A DNA stretch of 64,000 nt from Ardenticatenales bacterium (GTDB lineage Bacteria > Chloroflexota > Anaerolineae > Epilineales > Epilineaceae). The stretch covers positions 1 to 64,000 of the forward strand of contig JADYYS010000006.1 in NCBI GenBank assembly GCA_020853525.1, in the 5' to 3' direction. The translations under genes and the position numbers were made by a program. Positions 55,732 to 64,000 of the stretch are shown here, one piece after another (within the stretch, counting starts at the first letter, position 1; every line of letters begins with the position of its first letter). Below the pieces are notes generated by a model. It was not told the origin of the DNA. It did no database searches and worked only from the letters and a program-made list of their open reading frames with translations.

Positions 55732-57000
55732 GTGGCACCCTTGGCCGTCCGCGGCGGGAACTGCGCGACGGCGGCCGTTGGGATGGACGACGGGATGGAC
55801 AACGAGGACGTGGGCGTGGGCCAGACGAGATCGGTGGATGTGGTCATCATCGGCGCAGGCGAGTCCGGCCTTGCCGCGGCCTACTTCGCCAAGCGGGCCG
55901 GCTTGGACCATGTCGTCCTTGAGGCGGCGGACGTGGCCGGATCGGCGTGGCTGAACCGCTACGACAGCTTGGTGCTGTACACCCCGCGCCGGTTCTCCGC
56001 CCTGCCCGGCCTGGCGATGCCCGGCCGCCCCAACGGCTACCCGACGCGCGACGAGGTCGGGGCCTACCTGCAGCAGTACGCGCGGGCGATGGACCTCGAC
56101 GTGGCGTACGGCGAGCCCGTGCGGCGCGTAACGCTTGCCGCGTCAACGCGTACCGCGGCCCGATCCGCGTCCGCGCACGCGGGCCGGGGCGCCCCCGGCT
56201 TCGTCGTCGCCACGGTCACGGGCACGTGGCGTGCGCGGGCCGTCGTCGTGGCGACGGGCGGGTGCCATCTGCCGATCGTGCCCGAGTTCGGGACGCAGCT
56301 GCCGCGCGACGTCTTCCAGATTCACTCCGGCGAATACCGCAACCCCGGCCAAGTGGCCGGGCAGCGCGTGCTTGTCGTCGGTGCCGGGAACTCGGGTGCA
56401 CAGATCAGCGTCGAGCTGGCCGGCGCCGGCAGGGACGTGACGATCGCCGTCGGCGACCGGATGCGCTTCATGCCGCTGACCGTGCTCGGCCGCAGCATCT
56501 TCTGCTGGGGCGAGACGCTCGGCTACAACTACATCGGTCCGTCCAACCCGCTCGTGCGATGGACGTTCGGCACCGGCGAGGTGATCATGGGCTACGCGCT
56601 CCGCGATGCCCTCCGCGACGGCCGCATCCGCTCCGTCGGCCGCGTGCTCGGCTTCGCCGCCCGCCACGGCTTCCTGGCCGCCGACGATGCCGGCGCTGCA
56701 GCTGCGATCGGCGCGTTCGATGCCGTGGTGTGGTGCACCGGCTTCCGGCCCGACCACGGCTGGCTGGCGATCGACGGCGCGCTCCGGCCGGATGGACAGC
56801 TGCGGCAGGCCGGAGGCGTCGGCGACGTGCCCGGGCTGTACGCGATCGGACTGCCGTGGATGCGCAGCCGCGTCTCCGAGCTGATCGGCGGCGTGGGGCG
56901 GGACGCGGCGTGGGTGATGAGGCGCGTCGAGCGGCAGCTGGGCGAGAGTGCGGCAGCGGGTGGTGGCGGACGGGTGGTGGCGGTGGATGCGCTGCGCTAG
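55732..57000 (+). CDS. Flavin-containing monooxygenase-like FAD/NAD(P)-binding oxidoreductase
   Basis: VDVVIIGAGESGLAAAYFAKRAG; VVVATGGCHLPIVPEFG; VFQIHSGEYRNPGQVAGQRVLVVGAGNSGAQI. Confidence 0.9.
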   Translation: MAPLAVRGGNCATAAVGMDDGMDNEDVGVGQTRSVDVVIIGAGESGLAAAYFAKRAGLDHVVLEAADVAGSAWLNRYDSLVLYTPRRFSALPGLAMPGRPNGYPTRDEVGAYLQQYARAMDLDVAYGEPVRRVTLAASTRTAARSASAHAGRGAPGFVVATVTGTWRARAVVVATGGCHLPIVPEFGTQLPRDVFQIHSGEYRNPGQVAGQRVLVVGAGNSGAQISVELAGAGRDVTIAVGDRMRFMPLTVLGRSIFCWGETLGYNYIGPSNPLVRWTFGTGEVIMGYALRDALRDGRIRSVGRVLGFAARHGFLAADDAGAAAAIGAFDAVVWCTGFRPDHGWLAIDGALRPDGQLRQAGGVGDVPGLYAIGLPWMRSRVSELIGGVGRDAAWVMRRVERQLGESAAAGGGGRVVAVDALR

Positions 57001-57119
57001 CGCAGCTGCCGAGGCGTGGGACGGCCCAGCGGTCAGCGGTTCTCCTCGGGGACCGGTTGACCGCGACGAGACGTGACGATACGCTCCGGCCCTCGGCCCT
57101 GTTCCGCTGGAGTAGCCCC

Positions 57120-60100
57120 ATGTCGCCCCGCCGTCCGCTCGTTCGTCGCCAACGCGCTCGTTTGACGTCCACGATAGGGGTCGGCGCGATGCTCATCGCG
57201 TTGTCGCTCGTCGCGTCGTCACCCGTATCGGGACGGCCGCTCGGCCAGGCGCCGACCCCGGTACCGACCGCCGAGTCGTCGATGCGGAAGCTCCTGTTCC
57301 TGCCCGTCCTCCAGCGCAGCTGGTCGACGGCGACGAGCACGCTCGGCGATCCCGGCGCGCCGGGCCTCGGCAATCCGGGCTATGACGTCGAAAGCTATGA
57401 CGTGCGCCTGGCGTTTCGCATCGATCCGGGCACGGTCGGCCAGGGCGGGCAGCCCCCGCGCGTCGAGTACACCGCGGTCGCGTTCGTCCATGCGTACACC
57501 AACGTCGACCGCGTCGACCAGATCGCTCTCGACTTCGTGCTGCCGTCCGGCCCGGTCGATGTGCTGCTCGACGACGCGCCGGTCCGATGGTGGGCCGGGG
57601 CGGGCAACAAGGTCTGGGTCGCGTTGCCGCCGAACTGGGCGCGCGGAACGCGCTTCAACATCCGGTTCCAGTACACGAGCAGCGCCGGGTTCTCGGTCCG
57701 GCGGGCCAGCCAGGACAACGCGGACACGCTTCAGATCTGGACGCCAGTCGGCAACGCCAGCACCTGGTTCCCGGTGAACCACCACCCGCGCGATCGCGCC
57801 GAGTTCTCGTTCACGCTGACGGCGCCCGATCCGTACCTGGCCGTCGCCAACGGCCGTCGGGTGAACCACTTCCACGATTCCGGCGCCACGACGTCCGTCT
57901 TCTTCACGAAGCGGCAGATGGCCACCGCGGACGCGATGGTGAACATCGGCCGCTACATCGTCGACGAGTCCGAGAGCGAGAGCGGCCTGCCGCTGATGAG
58001 CTACACGTTCCGGCCCGTCGACGAGGCCAAGCCGACGATTCAGGCGCTCACCCGCCAGCTCGAGTGGTTCGGCGATCGCCTGTTCGGCAATCCGTACGGC
58101 AACATGACGTTCGTCGAAACCGGTGCGACCGGCTCGGCATCGCTGGCCGGGATGTTCGTCGTCGGGCGCAACCAGGCGAACGTGCGGACGGTCTACTGGG
58201 AGCGCAACGCCGCCCTCATGGCGCGGCAGTGGTTCGGCGCCGCCGTCGGCGTCCAGAACCGGGGCGACGACTGGCTGAACACCGGTCTGACGACATACCT
58301 CGGCTACCTGTACCAGGCGCGTGACCAGGGGCCGGAGATCATCCGCGCCCGCCTTGCGGCCCTCGAATCGGCCTACGCGTTCGGCGTCACCCGCGACGTC
58401 GCGCTGTCGGACCTGCCGGGCGACGGCTCGGCGTCGACGCAGGCCGTGGCGGCGAACAAGGCGCCGTGGGCCTATCACAATGTGCGCTGGCGGCTGGGCG
58501 ACGACGTGTTCTGGCAGGTGCTGCGCGATTACATCAAGAAGACGCCGCAGCTGCTCGCTTCCCTGCCCGCCTTCGAAGCCGCCGCGATCGACAACCTGAC
58601 GGAACCGCCCGACTTCTTCCGTGCCGTGCTCGACATCCACTTCCGAGCGGCCAAGACGCCTCGAATGAACCTGGCATGGTCGCGCGCCGGCGGTACGGCC
58701 CGGGCACGGGTCTGCCAGCTCACCGCCGAGCCGAATGGGATCGTGCTGCCGCTGCAGCTGTACGGCAGCTCCGGCACGGCCCTCGGCACCCTGGTCATCC
58801 GCAAGCTGGACGAGGCCTTCGAGATCCCGTACGACGGGACGCTGAGCGCGCTGACACCCGACCCCGATCAGATCGCCCTCGCCGACATCATCGTGCATCC
58901 GATGGGCGATGTGCCGTTGCCCGAGTGCGCCGCGCTGCCGCAGCCGGCGATCGCGACGGGCGGGGCGGCGACGATGGGGGCGTCCGGGGCCGTCGTCGAG
59001 GCGGGAGGCTTGCATGGCGATGGTGAGGGCGACGGCACCGTCTTCGACGTCGGCACCGACGACGAAACCGGTGCCGTCGTCCATGCCATGCGCAAGGCGC
59101 ACGCGCTGCGCCACTTCCAGCCGGCCCTCGACGCTGACACGGCTGTCGAGACGGCCGCCGACAACGTCGCCGCCGACAACATCGCCGCCGACATCGCCGC
59201 CGACGTCGCACACCCGCACGCCGCCGTGCCCGGCGAACCGTCGATGGGTGATCCGTACATCCCCTACCTGGGCAACACGGGCTACGACGTCATCACCTAC
59301 ACCGTCAAGGCCCGGATCGACCCGGTGGCGGGACGCGTGGACGCCGACACGACGGTTCAGGCGCGGAGCGTGATCAGCGGCCTGAGCCGGATCAGCCTCG
59401 ACTTCATCCGCATGAGCGCGGACGGCAAGGACGGCCTGGCGGTCACGACCGTCGAGGTCGACGGCCGGGCGGCGACGTACGAGCGGCCGGCGGACGTCGA
59501 CAAGATCTGGCTGGACCTTGCGCAACCGCTGGCCGACGGCCAGGCCTTCACGATGCGCTTCGTGTACGGCGGCGAGCCGCGTGAGGGCGGGACGGACATC
59601 TTCAGCGGCGGCCTGATGCCGCACAGCCAGCAGACGATGTATGCGATCTCCGAGCCCAACGGCACACGCAACTGGATCCCGTGCAACGACCACCCGCGCG
59701 ACAAGGCGGTGTTCCGCTTCGAGATCACCGCGCCGGCGCCCTTCCGCTCCGCCGCCAACGGCGTCCTCGTCGAGGAGCGCATCGGCGAGACGGAATCGAC
59801 GGCCGTCTTCGAGATGCGCCAGCCGATGAGCACCTACCTGGCCGGCGCCGCCGTCGGCCGCTATCGAACAGCCGATCAGGCCGGGCCGGACGGCGTGACG
59901 ATCCGTCACTACTTCCTCAACGAGCCCGCCGTCGGGATGCGCGTCGTCGACGTCACGCCCGACATCCTGAGCGTTTTCGGCCGCCTCGTGGCGCCGTACG
60001 CGTTCGACAGCTACGGCCACTTCGCGGCGCCCGACTTCGGCGGCGGGATGGAGAACCAGTCGATGACGGCGATCGGCGCCAACGTCTTCACGACGCGCAC

Positions 60101-60890
60101 ACCGCGCAACTCCTACAGCCTGATCGCCCACGAGGCCGCCCACCAATGGTTCGGCGACGCGATCAGCCCGTACTCGTGGGCCGACATCTGGCTGAACGAG
60201 GGCTTCGCAACGTACTTCGCCGAACTCTGGCGCGCGGACCGCGTGGGCCCGGAGCCGCTGGGGTGGCGGATGGAGGGCCTGCGCTACGCGATTCTGAACG
60301 GCGGCGCGAACGCGCCCGTAAGCCAGCCGATCCCGGCCGACATGTTCGGCACGAACACGTACGAGAAGGGCGGCTGGGTGCTCCACATGCTGCGCGCCCA
60401 GCTCGGCGAGGAGGCCTTCTGGAAGGGTCTGCGGGCGTACTACGCGGCGTTCGAGTACGGCAACGCCAAGACGGACGACCTCGAGGCGGCGCTGGCGGCC
60501 GAGGCGACCGGGACGGGCGTGGACGTCGAGGCGGCGTTCGACCAGTGGGTCCATCGGGCGGGCCAGCCGGTGGTGTACGCCGGCTGGACGCAGGGAGCGG
60601 ACGACGTCGTGCGCGTGCGGCTGTGCCAAAGCGAACCGGCGTTCGACCTCCCGATCACCGTCGCCGCCCATCAGAAGAACGGATCGCTACGGGCATCGGG
60701 CCGTCTCACCGGTGCCCAGTCGGACCTCGAAGTGTCGACGACGGAGTTCCCGTTCAAGGACGTAGCGGGCGTCACCGTCGACCCCGACGTCGAGCTGCTG
60801 GCCGACATCCGCGTCGTCCGCCTCGCCGACGGTGCGGCGACGGCGTGCGACGCGGTGGCGGCGGCCTGGGCGGCGGGCGGGAAACCGTAA
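57120..60890 (+). CDS. Secreted tandem M1-peptidase-like protein: degenerate N-terminal module plus intact C-terminal M1 module
   Basis: Second module has FGGGMENQSMTAIG and HEAAHQWFGDAISPYSWADIWLNEGFATYFAELW; the first module aligns visibly (ARQWFGAAVGVQNRGDDWLNTGLTTYLGYL) but lacks HEXXH. Confidence 0.88.
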   Translation: MSPRRPLVRRQRARLTSTIGVGAMLIALSLVASSPVSGRPLGQAPTPVPTAESSMRKLLFLPVLQRSWSTATSTLGDPGAPGLGNPGYDVESYDVRLAFRIDPGTVGQGGQPPRVEYTAVAFVHAYTNVDRVDQIALDFVLPSGPVDVLLDDAPVRWWAGAGNKVWVALPPNWARGTRFNIRFQYTSSAGFSVRRASQDNADTLQIWTPVGNASTWFPVNHHPRDRAEFSFTLTAPDPYLAVANGRRVNHFHDSGATTSVFFTKRQMATADAMVNIGRYIVDESESESGLPLMSYTFRPVDEAKPTIQALTRQLEWFGDRLFGNPYGNMTFVETGATGSASLAGMFVVGRNQANVRTVYWERNAALMARQWFGAAVGVQNRGDDWLNTGLTTYLGYLYQARDQGPEIIRARLAALESAYAFGVTRDVALSDLPGDGSASTQAVAANKAPWAYHNVRWRLGDDVFWQVLRDYIKKTPQLLASLPAFEAAAIDNLTEPPDFFRAVLDIHFRAAKTPRMNLAWSRAGGTARARVCQLTAEPNGIVLPLQLYGSSGTALGTLVIRKLDEAFEIPYDGTLSALTPDPDQIALADIIVHPMGDVPLPECAALPQPAIATGGAATMGASGAVVEAGGLHGDGEGDGTVFDVGTDDETGAVVHAMRKAHALRHFQPALDADTAVETAADNVAADNIAADIAADVAHPHAAVPGEPSMGDPYIPYLGNTGYDVITYTVKARIDPVAGRVDADTTVQARSVISGLSRISLDFIRMSADGKDGLAVTTVEVDGRAATYERPADVDKIWLDLAQPLADGQAFTMRFVYGGEPREGGTDIFSGGLMPHSQQTMYAISEPNGTRNWIPCNDHPRDKAVFRFEITAPAPFRSAANGVLVEERIGETESTAVFEMRQPMSTYLAGAAVGRYRTADQAGPDGVTIRHYFLNEPAVGMRVVDVTPDILSVFGRLVAPYAFDSYGHFAAPDFGGGMENQSMTAIGANVFTTRTPRNSYSLIAHEAAHQWFGDAISPYSWADIWLNEGFATYFAELWRADRVGPEPLGWRMEGLRYAILNGGANAPVSQPIPADMFGTNTYEKGGWVLHMLRAQLGEEAFWKGLRAYYAAFEYGNAKTDDLEAALAAEATGTGVDVEAAFDQWVHRAGQPVVYAGWTQGADDVVRVRLCQSEPAFDLPITVAAHQKNGSLRASGRLTGAQSDLEVSTTEFPFKDVAGVTVDPDVELLADIRVVRLADGAATACDAVAAAWAAGGKP

Positions 60891-60954
60891 CGATCCGACC
60901 GCACGCTCGTCCGACCGCGGGGCTCGTCCGGCCGCTGCGCGCGACGGGCGCGGC

Positions 60955-60984
60955 TTGACGACGGTCTTGCCCATCGCCTAGTCT
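60955..60984 (+). promoter_or_regulatory. Sigma70-type promoter for the second M1-like gene
   Basis: TTGACG - 18 bp - TAGTCT, 40 bp before the ATG. Confidence 0.5.
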
Positions 60985-61024
60985 TGCCCCAGCGAATGCA
61001 ACCCACGACTTCGGAGCCTGCATC

Positions 61025-64000
61025 ATGACCACGGTTCGCTCGCTTCTCACCGCGCCCACCCTCCGCCGCCTCGCCGCGATCATCGCCGGCGCCGTCGTCG
61101 CCGGCTCGGCCGTCGCCTCGGCCCGCCCTGCCGCCCAGGACCCGACGCCGCCGGCCGGCCCCCGCTCGCTGGCCTACCTGCCGATGCTCCAGCGGACGTG
61201 GTTCGCCGCCGATGAGCCGGGCTACGACGTCGAGAGCTACGACATCCGGCTGAACGTCGACATCGTCACCTCGGGTGGCACGACCCCCCGGGAGCTGATG
61301 GACATCTCCAGCGGGACCACGATTCGCGGCCGCACGACGGTCGACGGCCTGTCCGAGATCGACGTCGCGTTCATCCGACTGAACAACGAGCCCCTCGAGA
61401 TCCGCCTCGACGGCGCCCCGGCCCGCTGGGTGCCGAGCGACGACAAGGAGCACATCTGGGTCGCGCTCCCGCAGGCGGCACCGCGCGGCACGCCGTTCGA
61501 GATCGAGCTGACATACGACAACAGCCAATCGTTTCCGGCGCGGTACGCCCAGCCGGACGGCAAGTTGATCGTCCACGCTGCGTACGGCGCCGAGCCCGGC
61601 TACTGGTACCCCGGCAGCCCGGACGCAGACGACCGCGCACGCTTCAGGCTGAGCGTCGCCGTGCCGGAGCCGTTCATCGTCGTCGTGAACGCGGAGCGCG
61701 AGCGCGAGGACCGCGCGGACGGTAAGGCGATTTCGGTTTGGACGGTGGACTCGATCCTGCCGAGGGACCTCCGAGTGCACTTCGGCCGCTTCAGCGTCGT
61801 CGAGCGGGTCAGCGCGGCGGGCATCCCGCTCGCCTTGTACAGCCCGCGGCCGCCCGAGCAGAGCGGACCCGTCCTGGACGCCGTCGTCCGCCAGATCGAC
61901 TGGTTCGCGGCGCGGTTGGGTGCGCCGTACCCGCAGCTTCGGATCATCGACGCCGGAACCGAGGATCCACAGAAGTTCTACTCGTCCCCGCAGCAGGTGT
62001 CGTCGGCCGTGCCGGGAATGTTCGTCCTCGGCTCGGCGGACGCGAGGGACGGCATGCGGTTCGTCGACCGCAGCGCCGTAAACCGGCTCGCCGCCCTGTG
62101 GTTTCCGGTCGTGTACGACGACACGTACTGCTTTCACAACGGCCTGAACGACTACCTCGGCCTACTGTACGGCGCACGCGACCAAGGCCCCGAGCTCGTG
62201 CGCGCCCGACTCATGGCGTTCGAGCGCAACTACATCCAGTGGGTCACGGCGGACGCCCCGCTCGCGACGCTGCAGGGCGTGTACGAGGATCTCAACCTTG
62301 GCAACGTCGCGAACAACAAGCCGCCGTTCGCCGTGCACGCTGTCCGCCTCGCCCTCGGCGACGCGCCGTTCTGGACGGCGTTGCGGCGCTACCGCGCCGG
62401 CCTCCGGCCGGGCGAGTGGTCGCTCGCGGCGTTCGAGGCGGCGGCGATCGAGGCCGCCGGTCCGGACGGGGCGGCGATGCGCGCCCGGATCGAGGCCAAC
62501 TTCCACCAGGCCGCCGTGCCGCGCCTGCACCTGGCGTGGTCGCGCGCCGACGGCAAGGTCCGCATCCGGATCTGCCAATGGACGGCCCAGCCCGTGTCCT
62601 TCGCGCTGCCGGTCGCGCTCCACGGCAGCGCCGGCGTCGTCGCATCGACCCTTGCGGTTCAGGCTGCCGACCAGGTCGCCGAGCTGCCATACGCCGGGAT
62701 CCTTGAGGCCATCACGCCCGATCCGGAGCAGGCGATCCTGGCCGATGTCGTCGTCCGGCCGATGTGGGACGCCGCGCTCCCGGCGTGCGCCGACCTGCCG
62801 CCGCCGGCAACAGGTCCATCCGGCGGACGTGCGCCCGCGGGCGGGGAAGACATCGCTCGGACCGATGCGCCGGGCTCGGACGAAGCGCCCAGCCGCCCAG
62901 CGGACGCGGCGGCGGGCGGGTCGATCGACGCGGCCGGGGAGCCTTCCATCGGCGACCCGTTCGAACCGACGTTGGGCAACACGGGCTATGACGTCATCAC
63001 GTACACCGTCCGGGCCCGCATCGACCCGGTCGACAAGCAGGTCGACGCCGAAACGACGGTCGAGGCGCGCGCCGTCGTCACGGACCTGACCCGGCTCAGC
63101 CTGGACTTCCTTCGCGTCGTGGGCGGCGCCGGCCTCGCGCTCTCGGCCGTCGAGGTGGACGGCGCGGCCGCGACGTACGAGCAGCCGGCGGACATGGAGA
63201 AGCTCTGGGTCGACCTGCCGCGCCCGATGGCCGCCGGCGAGCCGTTCACGATGCGCTTCGCCTACGCCGGCACGCCGCGCGTCGTGCGGGGCGGGCTGCG
63301 GCCGGGCGCCCGGCAGACGATGCGGTCGTCCGGAGTGCCGACGGGCACCGGCAACTGGATCCCGGTGAACGACCACCCGCAGGACAAGGCGGTATGGCGG
63401 TTCGAGCTCACGGTCTCGCCGCCGTTCCGGGCTGTCGCCAGCGGCGTCCTCGTCGAGGAGCGCGCCGGCGATGCGGCATCGACCTTCGTCTACGAGATGC
63501 ACCAGCCGATGGCGCCGTCCGGCGTCGCGGCCAGCGTCGGGCCGTTCACGACCGTCGAGCGCGCCGGGCCGGGCGGGCTGCCGATCCGCTTCCATGTCCT
63601 GGACGACCCCGCGGTGATGCTGCGGGCCGCCTCGCGGACGCCGGACCTCGTCGCCGCGCTGAGCCGGCGGATCGCGCCGTACCCATTCGAAAGCTACGAC
63701 CTCTTCGCCGCGACGGGAGCGTCCGGCGGCCTGCCGTACCAGGCGACGATGGCCGTGGACGACCAACGCCTCCTGACGGAGAACCCGAGGACGTTCGAGA
63801 GTCGGATCGCGAACGCGACCGCCTACCAATGGTTCGGCGCGTCCGTCAGCCCGCACTTGTGGTCCGACATCTGGTTGACCGCCGGGCTGCCGACGTACCT
63901 CCAGTTCGTCGCCGTCGACGACGGCGTCGGTATCGAGCCGATCGCGTGGCGGATGGAGGACATCCGCGAGCTCGTCCTGCGGTACGGCGGGCGCACGCCG
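61025..64000 (+). CDS. Secreted tandem M1-peptidase-like paralog, catalytic motifs lost (runs off the right edge)
   Basis: ATG at 61025, open to the window end: MTTVRSLLTAPTLRRLAAIIAGAVVAGSAVASARPAAQDPTPPAGPRSLAYLPMLQRTWFAADEPGYDVESYDIRL...; second module ...IANATAYQWFGASVSPHLWSDIWLTAGLPTYLQF. Absent from the supplied ORF track because no stop codon is reached. Confidence 0.85.
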   Translation, partial: MTTVRSLLTAPTLRRLAAIIAGAVVAGSAVASARPAAQDPTPPAGPRSLAYLPMLQRTWFAADEPGYDVESYDIRLNVDIVTSGGTTPRELMDISSGTTIRGRTTVDGLSEIDVAFIRLNNEPLEIRLDGAPARWVPSDDKEHIWVALPQAAPRGTPFEIELTYDNSQSFPARYAQPDGKLIVHAAYGAEPGYWYPGSPDADDRARFRLSVAVPEPFIVVVNAEREREDRADGKAISVWTVDSILPRDLRVHFGRFSVVERVSAAGIPLALYSPRPPEQSGPVLDAVVRQIDWFAARLGAPYPQLRIIDAGTEDPQKFYSSPQQVSSAVPGMFVLGSADARDGMRFVDRSAVNRLAALWFPVVYDDTYCFHNGLNDYLGLLYGARDQGPELVRARLMAFERNYIQWVTADAPLATLQGVYEDLNLGNVANNKPPFAVHAVRLALGDAPFWTALRRYRAGLRPGEWSLAAFEAAAIEAAGPDGAAMRARIEANFHQAAVPRLHLAWSRADGKVRIRICQWTAQPVSFALPVALHGSAGVVASTLAVQAADQVAELPYAGILEAITPDPEQAILADVVVRPMWDAALPACADLPPPATGPSGGRAPAGGEDIARTDAPGSDEAPSRPADAAAGGSIDAAGEPSIGDPFEPTLGNTGYDVITYTVRARIDPVDKQVDAETTVEARAVVTDLTRLSLDFLRVVGGAGLALSAVEVDGAAATYEQPADMEKLWVDLPRPMAAGEPFTMRFAYAGTPRVVRGGLRPGARQTMRSSGVPTGTGNWIPVNDHPQDKAVWRFELTVSPPFRAVASGVLVEERAGDAASTFVYEMHQPMAPSGVAASVGPFTTVERAGPGGLPIRFHVLDDPAVMLRAASRTPDLVAALSRRIAPYPFESYDLFAATGASGGLPYQATMAVDDQRLLTENPRTFESRIANATAYQWFGASVSPHLWSDIWLTAGLPTYLQFVAVDDGVGIEPIAWRMEDIRELVLRYGGRTP

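Noticed and set aside
55947-60890. 1647-aa ORF beginning inside the monooxygenase gene
   Set aside because: The first ~390 codons are out-of-frame Arg-rich translation of the FMO-like gene. The real start is ATG at 57120 with a signal peptide.
1-64000. tRNA, rRNA, riboswitch and CRISPR signals
   Set aside because: None recognised by eye. Absence is not proven; tRNAscan-SE, Infernal and a CRISPR finder would be needed.

Overview
This is a 64 kb window of high-GC bacterial chromosome. Gene content suggests Chloroflexota, but that is an inference and was not tested. Main blocks: a formyltransferase-like gene; a GNAT acetyltransferase; a DUF2339-type membrane protein; a compact heme cluster hemA-hemC-hemD-hemB-hemE-PPO; an RpoD-type sigma factor; a divergent cluster of three ECF sigma factors with anti-sigma and VWA genes; an oligopeptide ABC transporter locus (two substrate-binding proteins plus oppBCDF); scpB-rluB-cmk; an IS256-type element; a RAYT-type Y1 transposase; a purine operon purD-purP-purP-purE-purC with two archaeal-type purP genes; hrcA-dnaJ-prmA-rsmE; and two giant secreted genes built from M1-peptidase-like modules. 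The strongest unusual signals are: (1) two inverted IS256 copies bracket about 39.7 kb, and their flanking 8-bp sequences match crosswise, the signature of an inversion or assembly flip between the copies; (2) a four-copy, ~75-80 bp terminal-inverted repeat sits on or just after gene ends, and in three copies the boundary TAG is the host gene's stop codon; (3) the RAYT gene carries two near-identical 73-bp palindromic repeats inside its own open reading frame; (4) a tandem purP pair lies in a bacterial pur operon; (5) four M1-like modules are present of which only one keeps its zinc-binding and GxMEN motifs. No tRNA, rRNA or CRISPR array was recognised. All product calls come from reading motifs and translations, with no database search.
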